A DNA stretch of 64,000 nt, from contig CAZVKN010000009.1 in NCBI GenBank assembly GCA_964627035.1, positions 25,986-89,985 on the forward strand, read 5' to 3'. The DNA comes from CAZVKN01 sp964627035 (GTDB lineage Bacteria; Electryoneota; AABM5-125-24; Hatepunaeales; Hatepunaeaceae). Shown here in pieces: positions 23,403 through 32,400 of this stretch (position 1 is the first letter of the stretch; the number at the start of each line of letters is the position of its first letter). The position numbers and the translations under genes are program-made. The notes below the pieces were generated by a model. That model saw only the letters and a list, made by a program, of their open reading frames with translations. It had not been told where the DNA came from and ran no database searches.

Positions 23403-24188
23403 TTAGAAAACCATAAATGTCATCGTGGCGATTCCCGCTAGTGCGCAATAAAGGGCAAACCACTTTAGCTTACCGCTGTTCACAACCTTCAGCATCAGTG
23501 CAATGGCGAAATATCCGGACACAGCAGCAGCAATCCCGCCCCACACGTGAGCCATCGTGAACGGTGCGGTTCCGGTTGACCAGTAAAAACTCTCCAGTAG
23601 CGTCCCACCGGCAATCGGGGGAATGGAGAGGATAAAAACATATTCTAACAGATCCTTCCGTTTCACTCCGAGCAGCATTCCGGCGGAAAGAGTAGCTCCT
23701 GAACGGGAAATCCCCGGCAGTAAGGCAAAAGCCTGTGCCAATCCGATAATCAACGCCCGACTCACCCCCATCTTTTCAGCACTAACCAAGGATCGGGCAA
23801 AATTCTCACCAAACCATAGCAGCGCAGCGGTAATCAACCAGGTGAATGCGACGGTTGTGCTGTTGAGGAAGAGAGTTTCAATCTGCGTCTCAAGTGTTAA
23901 TCCGACCACGATAGCCGGAATTGTTCCAATCACTAACACAGTCAACCAGCGGATACCACTTTCGCCGCCGCTGAATATGTCTGAAAAAATGTTGATAATC
24001 CGCCTGCGGAAGAATACCAGCACCGCCAACAGAGATCCCGCATGAACAATAATGACAAACCCAGGATCACCCTTCAAATTTGTCTTAAGTAATTCACCGA
24101 CAACCACCAAATGACCGCTGGATGAAATGGGCAGAAACTCGGTCAGCCCCTGAATAATTCCTAAGATGATTCCCTGAATAACTGTCAT
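23403..24188 (-). CDS. uppP: Undecaprenyl-diphosphatase
   Basis: 261 residues, normal for UppP/BacA. The integral membrane enzyme removes a phosphate from undecaprenyl diphosphate, recycling the lipid carrier for peptidoglycan and polysaccharide synthesis and giving bacitracin resistance. Both signatures are present: GLTEFLPISSSGHLVV near the N-terminus and LLPGISRSGATLSAGML, with conserved Glu, Ser and Arg. About eight helices fit. It is transcribed alone between repeat blocks, close to the lipid-linked sugar transferase genes, which use the same carrier. Confidence 0.97.
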   Translation of the reverse strand: MTVIQGIILGIIQGLTEFLPISSSGHLVVVGELLKTNLKGDPGFVIIVHAGSLLAVLVFFRRRIINIFSDIFSGGESGIRWLTVLVIGTIPAIVVGLTLETQIETLFLNSTTVAFTWLITAALLWFGENFARSLVSAEKMGVSRALIIGLAQAFALLPGISRSGATLSAGMLLGVKRKDLLEYVFILSIPPIAGGTLLESFYWSTGTAPFTMAHVWGGIAAAVSGYFAIALMLKVVNSGKLKWFALYCALAGIATMTFMVF

Positions 24189-24272
24189 AGAGGATTCCCT
24201 GATATTAGATTGGACAAAGTGAGCAGTACGTTTCCCGATTTCACAGAGATCGGGGGATGATTGTTAATGTAT

Positions 24273-24397
24273 GTAGCCCGGTTCCTCTGAAACCGGGGTT
24301 TATTGCCGTAGGGGCGAATCTTGTGTTCGCCCCTTTTACAAACAGTTCAGATTACACGCTTTAGCGTGAAGAACAGCCTGAAGGCTGAACTCTAAAC
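24273..24397. repeat. REP3, REP8 and REP9 palindromes in series
   Basis: Three different palindromes follow each other: REP3 at 24273-24299 (gtagcccggttcctctg-aaaccgggg), REP8 at 24307-24335 (gtaggggcgaatcttgtgtt-cgcccc) and REP9 at 24354-24397 (cacgctttagcgtg, then cagcctgaaggctg-aactctaaac). They fill the gap between uppP and oadB. Confidence 0.85.
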
Positions 24398-24399
24398 AT

Positions 24400-25536
24400 C
24401 TATTTCAACAACGTTAAAAATACACCTGCAGCCACCGCCGAGCCGATCACACCGGCGACGTTCGGACCCATCGCAGCCATCAATGGATTGACGCGACCAT
24501 CAGTCTCTTCCGAAACAAAACGCTGCACAACACGTGCTGCCATAGGAACCGCCGAAACACCGGCAGCGCCGATGCACGGATTGATCCTCTTGTCACTCGG
24601 CAGGAACAGATTGATCAGTTTCCCGAACAGGACACCGCCGATTGTAGAGAATCCGAATGCAATTGCACCAAGAAGCAATATTTTTAGCGTCTCAAGCTTC
24701 AAAAAATTATCGGCAGCCATCGTCGAACCGATCACAACACCGAGAAAGATCGTGACGATGTCAATCATTGGACCGCCTGCAGATTTCCGCAGCCTTTCAG
24801 TAACGCCCGATTCACGGATCAGATTGCCAAACATCAGCATCCCGATTAACGGCGCACTACTTGGAACTGCCAGCATGGCAACTATTCCGGTTACAATCGG
24901 AAATAAGATCACGGCAGTCTTCGACACCGGTCGAGCCTGCGGCATGTCAATTTCACGCTCCTTCTTCGTCGTCAGCATCCTCATAATCGGCGGCTGTATC
25001 ACCGGCACCAGCGCCATGTAACTGTATGCCGCAACCGCTACCACACCCAACAGATGCGGAGCGAGTTTCGCTGCGAGATATATCGAAGTCGGCCCGTCCG
25101 CACCTCCGATGATCCCAATCGCACCGGCTTCCTGTGCTGTGAACCCTAACAGGTAATACGCTCCCAATGCGGCGGCAAATATGCCAAACTGCGCTGCAGC
25201 ACCGAGCAGGAACGTGAACGGTCGTGACAGCAGCGGTCGGAAATCGGTCAAAACTCCTACTCCAAGAAATATCACCGGAGGCAGAAATTCCGTCTTTATC
25301 CCGACCTTATATATAAATGCCATCAACCCGTCGTGGAATCCGATCCCCGCAGCCATGTGAGCCAGTGGCAAATTTGCCAAGATGGCACCAAATCCAATTG
25401 GGATCAGCAGTAGAGGCTCAAAATTCTTCTTAATAGCAAGAAAGATGAGCACACCACCGATCAGATACATGAGCAGATTGCCAACGGACAGATTGACAAA
25501 CCCTGACGTTTGAATCAGGGAGTTTAACGCATCCAT
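24400..25536 (-). CDS. oadB: Na+-translocating decarboxylase, beta subunit
   Basis: 378 residues with about nine membrane helices. This subunit performs the decarboxylation of carboxybiotin coupled to sodium export. The conserved sodium-site loop GAIGIIGGADGPTSIYLAAK is present, as are the re-entrant NPCIGAAGVSAVPMAARVVQ and the end GPNVAGVIGSAVAAGVFL. It starts 10 nt after the stop of the alpha subunit, in the order gamma-alpha-beta. Substrate (oxaloacetate versus methylmalonyl-CoA) is set by the alpha subunit, which here is of the oxaloacetate/pyruvate type. Confidence 0.96.
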   Translation of the reverse strand: MDALNSLIQTSGFVNLSVGNLLMYLIGGVLIFLAIKKNFEPLLLIPIGFGAILANLPLAHMAAGIGFHDGLMAFIYKVGIKTEFLPPVIFLGVGVLTDFRPLLSRPFTFLLGAAAQFGIFAAALGAYYLLGFTAQEAGAIGIIGGADGPTSIYLAAKLAPHLLGVVAVAAYSYMALVPVIQPPIMRMLTTKKEREIDMPQARPVSKTAVILFPIVTGIVAMLAVPSSAPLIGMLMFGNLIRESGVTERLRKSAGGPMIDIVTIFLGVVIGSTMAADNFLKLETLKILLLGAIAFGFSTIGGVLFGKLINLFLPSDKRINPCIGAAGVSAVPMAARVVQRFVSEETDGRVNPLMAAMGPNVAGVIGSAVAAGVFLTLLK

Positions 25537-25546
25537 GTTCTCCTCC

Positions 25547-27412
25547 TTAATTTTGGAGGATGGTCATAATCGGCTTGCCTGCACCGACATCATCGCCGAT
25601 TTCAACGAGCACTTCCTGAATTGATCCGGCAACCGGAGCTTTCACCGGGTGATTTGCTTTCATCGCTTCTACCGCAGCCAAAATCTGCCCTTCAGATACT
25701 GCATCACCCTTCTTAACCTTCAACTCAACCACCGGAGCATCACCCTCAAACGGTGAGAAGACACCAACACCGTTTGATGATGGCGTAGAGGTTGCCTGAA
25801 CCTGCGCCGACTGGACAGGTAGCTGACCGTCACCGGGAATATCGAGTGTCACCCTGAATGTGCGAGTCACTTCTCCTTCCTGAAGAGTGCAGGTTGTAGT
25901 CATCGGACCCGGTGCAAACGTCGGTGCTGCGGGCTGATTTACAACCGCAGTCGCGGGAGCAGAAGCCGGTTTTGGCTCTTCCTTCTTCTTCAGCGGTAAT
26001 TCGATTTTCGGTTTGCCTTTGAGCAGCCTCAATCCTTCATTCATCTCGATGTTCTTTTTAGGCACGATTGCAGCAGCGACGAGAAATACTGACTTGTCAT
26101 CTGTCGGCAGACCACGCTTCTCAAGCTCTTCCTTTGCAGGTCCAAGGCTGTCCGGTGCCGCTTCAAGCGGGTTGCCCTCGAGTACCGGCAATTCTAACTG
26201 TTCTGATGCGATCTTGACAACTTCCGGATCAGACGGCAAAGGTGTGTTGCCGAAGTAACCGAGTACGCTCTTTCCGTATCCCGGGTCAATCTTCTCCCAG
26301 CGACCGTACAGCACATTGTTGAACGCCTGCAGCCAATACTGCTGACTTCCGGGTGTGACGCTTGTCCATGCACCACCTGCTTTAACCACAACCGGGAATT
26401 CAGCCAGTACTTCACTGTAGCGGTTGAGGATTCCAGCTTTAACCATCATGTGAACGTTGGGACCTATAGCTCCACCCGGCATCGGGAAACCGACCACACG
26501 GGCGTCTGCAGATGTCACAACCGGATTGAACACGTAATCCTTCAACCCTTCATTGAGCAGATCTTCAATCTCACCCATTATCGAGGCATCAATATCGAGT
26601 GAATATCCGGTTCCCTTTAGGGCATGATCCATTGAGCGGACATCGGGCTGTACAGTTCCGCTCGCCAGCGGACGAACAGACAAATCAATACCGTCTGCAC
26701 CGCCCTCTATGGCTGCAGAGTAGCAGGAGACTGCTGTTGAAGCGGTATCGTGAGTATGCGACCAAAGCGGGACTTCCGGTGGTAATATTTTTCTGATACC
26801 TTTTGCGGTTTCATAGACTATTTGAGGTGGTGTTGTGCCGGAGGCGTCTTTCATGCAGAGTGAGTCAAAGTGAACACCACTGTCGAGTAATTTTTGTGCT
26901 ATTCCAATATAAAATTCGGGTGTATGAGCTTCTTTTGATTCAAAAGGCAGCCCCATAAATGCCACGCAGACCTGATGGTGCATGCCGGAATCAACTATAG
27001 GTTGTCCAGTCTTTACCAGCAGGTCAACGTCGTTCATAAAGTCAAAGTTTCTATCCCAAGTTGTACCGTACTGCTTATGCAGATCAGCCTGACGTTTCAA
27101 GGCTTTCGTGTTTTGGGTGGTTAAGGTGACACCGCTGATTGAGCGGGTCAGGATTTGTAAGTCTGCTTCGGGACCGACCGCATCACGCATCTTCTGCATG
27201 GTCTCGAACGGATCCTCTCCGCAATAAAAATAGGGGGCTTGGTATCTCGCCCCACCACCGAATTCAAAATGACGAATTCCCGCCTTAGCTGAGGCTTCCA
27301 TGGCGGGAAGAATATCCTGAATCCTTGTCTTTCCACCGAACATGCTCTGCAGTCCGTCGCGGAAAGGCGTGAACATAACCCTTATAGTTTTAGGGTTTTT
27401 GGTATATATCAT
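25547..27412 (-). CDS. oadA: Oxaloacetate decarboxylase alpha / pyruvate carboxylase subunit B
   Basis: 621 residues. An HMGL-like TIM barrel (about 8-280) opens VMFTPFRDGLQSMFGGK and contains SLCMKDASGTTPPQIVYE and WSHTHDTASTAV with metal-binding histidines. A PYC_OADA domain follows (about 300-480), then a Pro/Ala-rich linker and a C-terminal biotinyl domain with VEAMKANHPVKAP (biotin at Lys585). It transfers the carboxyl of oxaloacetate to biotin. The start overlaps oadG by 4 nt. The arrangement suggests gluconeogenic/anaplerotic flux or sodium-motive force generation. Ala after the biotinyl Lys is slightly unusual (often Met or Thr) but acceptable. Confidence 0.96.
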   Translation of the reverse strand: MIYTKNPKTIRVMFTPFRDGLQSMFGGKTRIQDILPAMEASAKAGIRHFEFGGGARYQAPYFYCGEDPFETMQKMRDAVGPEADLQILTRSISGVTLTTQNTKALKRQADLHKQYGTTWDRNFDFMNDVDLLVKTGQPIVDSGMHHQVCVAFMGLPFESKEAHTPEFYIGIAQKLLDSGVHFDSLCMKDASGTTPPQIVYETAKGIRKILPPEVPLWSHTHDTASTAVSCYSAAIEGGADGIDLSVRPLASGTVQPDVRSMDHALKGTGYSLDIDASIMGEIEDLLNEGLKDYVFNPVVTSADARVVGFPMPGGAIGPNVHMMVKAGILNRYSEVLAEFPVVVKAGGAWTSVTPGSQQYWLQAFNNVLYGRWEKIDPGYGKSVLGYFGNTPLPSDPEVVKIASEQLELPVLEGNPLEAAPDSLGPAKEELEKRGLPTDDKSVFLVAAAIVPKKNIEMNEGLRLLKGKPKIELPLKKKEEPKPASAPATAVVNQPAAPTFAPGPMTTTCTLQEGEVTRTFRVTLDIPGDGQLPVQSAQVQATSTPSSNGVGVFSPFEGDAPVVELKVKKGDAVSEGQILAAVEAMKANHPVKAPVAGSIQEVLVEIGDDVGAGKPIMTILQN

Positions 27413-27621
27413 TTGACTTCCTCAATTCGGGTCACTCGTGCGCCGGGGATTAATGTCGGCACGGTTGATGTAATAGCAGCGACGTATGCCGCTGAAGACT
27501 CCTGTTGTTTCGTCGGGAAAAGTGCTGCAATGGCTTGCATCACTCCGGCAAGAACGGTTAAAACGACGAAAACCGATATAAAAGCTGTGATACAGATTGA
27601 CCACAGGTTGTAATAGTCCAT
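27409..27621 (-). CDS. oadG: Na+-translocating decarboxylase, gamma subunit
   Basis: 70 residues: one N-terminal membrane helix (ITAFISVFVVLTVLAGVMQA) and a short polar tail (AAYVAAITSTVPTLIPGARV). Gamma subunits hold the alpha and beta subunits together and bind the alpha subunit through the tail. It is first in the gamma-alpha-beta operon, with GGAGTACG just before ATG and a 4-nt overlap (ATGA) with oadA. Confidence 0.9.
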   Translation of the reverse strand: MDYYNLWSICITAFISVFVVLTVLAGVMQAIAALFPTKQQESSAAYVAAITSTVPTLIPGARVTRIEEVK

Positions 27622-27667
27622 CGTACTCCTCTGTTAATTGATTTCATCCTCAAAAAACACCATTTTA

Positions 27668-27696
27668 AGTATAATCATTCTGCGCTCAACACACAA
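27668..27696 (-). promoter_or_regulatory. Possible sigma70-type promoter of oadGAB
   Basis: On the minus strand TTGTGT, a 17-bp spacer and TATACT. The -10 matches 5 of 6 and the -35 only weakly. The predicted start would lie about 40 nt upstream of the oadG ATG. Confidence 0.4.
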
Positions 27697-27821
27697 CCGA
27701 CTCACACCGATTTGCATCCGCTCTATCAATTATTGAGGAACGTTTTACGTAATATCTATCTGATAATCAGCAGCGATAAAACGGTTAATCGGACGATGAT
27801 GACATACAAGGGTTGTAAGAG

Positions 27822-28148
27822 TTGAGAAGACAAAAGAGTAAAAAGCATCAACCGCTTTGCCATCGAGCCGCATCGCATAGATGTAGCTGTCCTTCGGAAA
27901 AACGCATTCACCTCACTACTCTCGATCAGATTCAGGAGGGAGAATCCATCGAGGTTTGCAGTGTGAGAGGAACCGGAACAGTTGCAGATGAACTGATTGC
28001 AATGGGTTTTGTGACCGGGACTTATGCGGAAGTGTTGCGAAACAAAGCTGATACAGGCTGTATAGTGAAGATCGGAACTAAACGGATTACGATAAGGCAT
28101 GAGCAGGCGGAACAAGTTTGGGTGTTGCCGACCGTAATTGACATGTAA
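27822..28148 (+). CDS. Stand-alone FeoA-domain protein
   Basis: 108 residues. From about residue 32 it is a FeoA SH3-like domain: LTTLDQIQEGESIEVCSVRG, then DELIAMGFVTGTYAEVLRNK and VKIGTKRITIRHEQAEQVWV. FeoA assists the FeoB ferrous-iron transporter at the inner membrane; no feoB is in the window. The first 30 residues are basic with three cysteines (CHRAASHRCSC) and are not part of FeoA. No in-frame ATG precedes the domain, so TTG at 27822 is assumed; another non-ATG start nearer the domain is possible. It is the only + strand gene between 1 and 36.7 kb. Confidence 0.78.
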   Translation: MRRQKSKKHQPLCHRAASHRCSCPSEKRIHLTTLDQIQEGESIEVCSVRGTGTVADELIAMGFVTGTYAEVLRNKADTGCIVKIGTKRITIRHEQAEQVWVLPTVIDM

Positions 28149-28167
28149 GGGACAAAGCAGATTATCT

Positions 28168-28245
28168 GCTGTCAAGTCACCGCACCTGACAGCAAATAGA
28201 TTGATATTATGCGCGTTATGCTGTCAACCACGGCGGGTTGACAGC
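28168..28245 (+). repeat. REP2 dimeric palindrome
   Basis: A unit gctgtcaagtcaccgc-acctgacagc, a spacer with ttgatattatgcgcgttat, and B unit gctgtcaaccacggcgggtt-gacagc. It lies between convergent genes (FeoA on + and the dihydroorotate-dehydrogenase-like gene on -), so either palindrome could end transcription from both sides. Confidence 0.92.
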
Positions 28246-28273
28246 GGTGATTCACCATTAAAGGTCTCAGATC

Positions 28274-29266
28274 CTAATAGTGAAACGTCTTCAGCCCTTT
28301 AATGTAGAGCGCACGCTCAAATGCTGCGGGTTCCTCTACCGACTGCTGACTCATCGAACCCTTCAACTGCTCAATGGATTCATACTCCCGATCTTCCATC
28401 CATTCAGTCAGATCGTTCAACACGGTTCCAATGTGTTTTACACCATGTTTGAAAATCGAGCTGCACATCATAGTAATGTCAGCACCCGCCATCAACAGCT
28501 TGATCGCATCGAGTGCCTGATGCACGCCACCTGTCGCTGCCAGTGAAACATCAACCCGGCCGTACAGCAGACCCATCCACCGCAGTCTCAATCTGATGTC
28601 ATCCGAGCAGCTCAGAATAATATTCGGCTGAACAGTCAACTCGTTGACGTTGATGTCAGGTTGATAAAAACGGTTGAACAGCACCAATCCGTCAGCACCA
28701 GCTTCTTTAAATCGTTGCGCCATGTTTGGCATTGACGTAAAGAACGGGCTCAGCTTAACTGCTACCGGTATTGAAACCTGTGCCTTAATCGCTCTGACCA
28801 CGTCAACGTAAGTATCATCAAGTGTAGCAGCCAAGACGTTGGGATCGGTCGGGATGTGATACAGGTTCAACTCAACAGCATCGGCTCCGGCTTCCTGAAG
28901 CTGACTTGCAAACTCCAGCCAACCACCTGCAGTCACACCGTTCAGGCTTCCGATAACGGGGATGTCAACAGCTTGCTTCACTTTGCGCAGATGCTCGACG
29001 TATTCCTCACCACCATGAGTATAAACTTCAGGCTCCGGAAAGTATCCCTGAGCTTCTGCAAAGCTGTCGGCATGTTGAGTTGTATGGTAGTGCAGTTCCA
29101 GTGCTTCGTTGGTGACCTGCTCTTCAAACAGCGAATGCAGCACAACCGCCGCAGCGCCTGCATCCTCCATATTACGAATGTTGTCCAGCGACTCCATCAG
29201 CGGAGACGACGACGGGACAATGGGATTTTTTAATGTGAGTCCGAGATATTTGGTTGATAAGTTCAT
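28274..29266 (-). CDS. Dihydroorotate-dehydrogenase-like flavoprotein
   Basis: 330 residues of an FMN-binding TIM barrel: STKYLGLTLKNPIVPSSSPL at the start, PVIGSLNGVTAGGWLEFA, ADAVELNLYHIPTDP, PVAVKLSPFFTSM, GLVLFNRFYQPDIN and the phosphate-binding end SLAATGGVHQALDAIKLLMAGAD. Members of this subgroup are annotated as dihydroorotate-dehydrogenase-like and often sit next to nifJ, as here (nifJ stops 138 bp upstream). The usual catalytic Cys/Ser of pyrimidine enzymes is not evident, so pyrimidine synthesis is unlikely. Its substrate is unknown. Confidence 0.85.
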   Translation of the reverse strand: MNLSTKYLGLTLKNPIVPSSSPLMESLDNIRNMEDAGAAAVVLHSLFEEQVTNEALELHYHTTQHADSFAEAQGYFPEPEVYTHGGEEYVEHLRKVKQAVDIPVIGSLNGVTAGGWLEFASQLQEAGADAVELNLYHIPTDPNVLAATLDDTYVDVVRAIKAQVSIPVAVKLSPFFTSMPNMAQRFKEAGADGLVLFNRFYQPDINVNELTVQPNIILSCSDDIRLRLRWMGLLYGRVDVSLAATGGVHQALDAIKLLMAGADITMMCSSIFKHGVKHIGTVLNDLTEWMEDREYESIEQLKGSMSQQSVEEPAAFERALYIKGLKTFHY

Positions 29267-29318
29267 GAAATAACCTTACTTAGGTTCTTGTTAAATTCGT
29301 CTCAGTTGTGTATCATTT

Positions 29319-29389
29319 GTAGGGGCGTGATTCAACACACCCATTATCGTGTTATTAAAACACGGGTTTGATGAATCAAACCCCTACGG
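29319..29389. repeat. REP8 palindrome
   Basis: gtaggggcgtgattcaac faces gatgaatcaaacccctac, with a small inner hairpin (atcgtgttattaaaacacggg). Lies between nifJ and the dihydroorotate-dehydrogenase-like gene, where it could separate their transcripts. Confidence 0.85.
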
Positions 29390-29404
29390 TATAAATTTAG
29401 AGGT

Positions 29405-32400
29405 CTATTGTGCTTCCTCTCCATTTTCTTTCTCAAAATTCATCGCTGCCAACTGCTCGTAGTAGCTCCACCGTGCATTTACATCAGCTTGGGCACGTTC
29501 CATAAGATCTTTTGCGCGATCCGGTTTGAAGCGAGCAAGCATTTTCCAACGAGTCTCACTGTCGGTGTATTCCTTCAACGGTATTGACGGAGCTTTGGAA
29601 TCCAGTTTCAGTGGATTCTTGCCTTCCTTAGCCCAATCAGGATTGTAACGATACAGGGGCCACATGCCACTCTTGACAGCGGCGGCTTGATGCTGCATAC
29701 CTATGGACATGTCAATGCCGTGAGCGATGCAGTGACTGTTGGCGATGATCAGGGACGGTCCGTCGTAAGCTTCAGCCTCAAGGATAGCACGCACGGTCTG
29801 TTGATCCTTAGCACCCATCGCAATCTGAGCCACATATACATAACCGTAACTCATAGCGATCATGCCGAGATCCTTGCGAGCGATACCTTTACCGGCAGCG
29901 GCAAACTTAGCTACAGCGCCGAGTGGAGTGGCTTTTGAACATTGACCGCCTGTATTGGAATATACGCCTGTATCGAGCACCAACAGATTGACGTTACGAC
30001 CTGATGCCATTACGTGATCCAATCCACCGTAACCGATGTCGTAAGCCCAACCGTCACCACCGAATCCCCACACGCTCTTCTTCACAAGATTATCAGACAG
30101 TTCAACCAAATGCTTCGCTTCCCAACGATTATCACCTGCGAGCTTCTGTTTCAACGCTTCAACAAATTCACGTTGCTCTTGGATGTCAGCTTCATCTTTC
30201 TGAGGATTGTCGGCAACCTTGGCAACCAACTCTGCTCCGATGTCATTACTCAATTTATCTAACAGTTCAAGCGCAAACTCACGATGTTTATCAATCGTCA
30301 GCCGGAAACCAAGAGCAAACTCAGCAGTATCTTCAAACAGCGAATTGTTCCACGTCGGACCACGACCGTCTTTATTAGTAGTGTACGGCGTTGTCGGTAA
30401 GTTACCGCCGTAAATGGAGGAACATCCGGTAGCGTTACCGATGATAGCACGGTCTCCGAATAGCTGTGTTACCAGCTTAACATAAGGTGTCTCACCACAA
30501 CCGGAACATGCTCCCGAATACTCAAACAACGGCTGCAGGAACTGTGAGCCCTTCACCGTATTCACCTTGACCAACCTGCGATCCACTTCAGGAATATCAT
30601 CAAGGAAGAAACGGTAGTTTTCACGTTCAGCCTCACGCAGAGGCGGTTGAGGCTCCATGTTGAGTGCGCGGAGTTTGGGTACCTTCTTATTCTTGACCGG
30701 ACAGACATCAACGCATATAGCACAGCCGGTACAATCCTCAGGAGCTACCTGCAACAGGTACTTCATACCTTTGAAATCTTTGGCTTTATAGTCCATAGAC
30801 TTGAACGTTGGAGGTGCATCATCCAACAGTTCAGGATCGCAGACCTTTTGACGGATCGCTGCATGAGGACAAGCGATCACACACTTGCCGCATTGTGTAC
30901 AGATGTCGTCGTCCCATACCGGAATTTCCATAGCGAGGTTCCGCTTTTCAAACTGTGCGGTTCCGGTCGGGAATGTTCCGTCATCGGGAAATGCGCTGAC
31001 AGGCAGACTGTCTCCCTTGTTGGTGATGATCGTTCCAAGCACATCTTTGACAAAATCCGGTGCGTTGTCGGTGACTGGAGACATCAGCTCTATTGTGCCT
31101 GAAACCTCTTCCGGCACCGGAACTTCATGCAGATTTTCAACAGTTTTATCCACTGCGTTAAAGTTCATCTCCACGATCTTTTCGCCCTTAGCGCCGTATG
31201 TCTTCTTGATCGTCTTCTTGATCTTTTCTATAGCTTCATCCGGAGGCAGAATGCCTGAGATGTAGAAGAACGCAGTCTGCATGATGGTGTTAACTCGCTC
31301 TCCCATACCTGTTGCACGACCAACTTTGTAGGCGTCAATCACGAAAAGTTTCATCTTCTTCTCGATCAACTGTTCCTGCATCTGATGCGGCATGCTGTCC
31401 CAAGCCTCTTCCGGTGAAACATAGCTGTTCAGAAGAAATGTAGCTCCCTCGACAGCAGATTCAAGCATGTCGTACCTCTCCAGGAACACAGTCTGGTGAC
31501 ATGCGATGAAGTTCGCTCTATCCACAAGATAGATAGACTTGACCGGACGCGGTCCGAAGCGAAGGTGCGACACGGTGATAGCTCCCGCCTTCTTCGAGTC
31601 ATATACGAAATATCCTTGTGCGAAGTTGTCAGTCTCATCACCGATGATCTTGATCGAATTCTTATTGGCGCCGACCGTACCGTCTGATCCGAGCCCGTAA
31701 AACAGTCCGCGGAACACGTCGTCTTTCTCGATTGAGAATTTCGGATCATAATCGAGACTCTGGTGGGTCACGTCGTCTTCAATTCCGACGCTGAAGCGGT
31801 TTTTCGGTCTTTCATTGTCCAGCTCGTCATAGATTGCTTTTACCATTGCCGGAGTGAACTCCTTCGATGACAAGCCGTAACGACCACCTATGATTGTCGG
31901 CATATTGCTAAACAGTGCAGATTGATCTGCTACAGACTCAGCCACAGCGGACAATACATCCTTATACAGAGGTTCCCCCGCTGCGCCCGGCTCCTTAGTG
32001 CGGTCCAAAACTGCGATTGATGTGACACTCGCAGGAAGTGCATCAACAAAATGTTTAATGGAAAATGGACGGAAAAGCCTGACCTTTATCACACCGACCT
32101 TCTCGCCTTCACCAATCAGATGATCAACTGTTTCATGAGCGGTCTCAACGGCTGAACCCATCAGCACAATCACCTTCTCCGCTTCGGAATGACCGTGGTA
32201 GTCAAACAGATGATATTGACGACCGGCGATTTCTGCAAAGTTGTCCATCGCTTCCTGCACGATCTCCGGGCAGGCGTCGTAGTATGGGTTGATCGTTTCG
32301 CGAGCCTGGAAGAAGACGTCCGGGTTTTGAGAAGACCCGCGCAATACAGGTCGCTCCGGAGTCATACCACGCCGACGGTGTTCAAACACCAGCTCATCGT

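Noticed and set aside
24488..25021. 177-codon plus-strand open frame opposite oadB
   Set aside because: Lies entirely antisense to a well-supported gene and has no recognisable domain.
23318..28245. Regularly recurring palindromes considered as a CRISPR array
   Set aside because: Copies are kilobases apart, with no short regular spacers and no cas genes.
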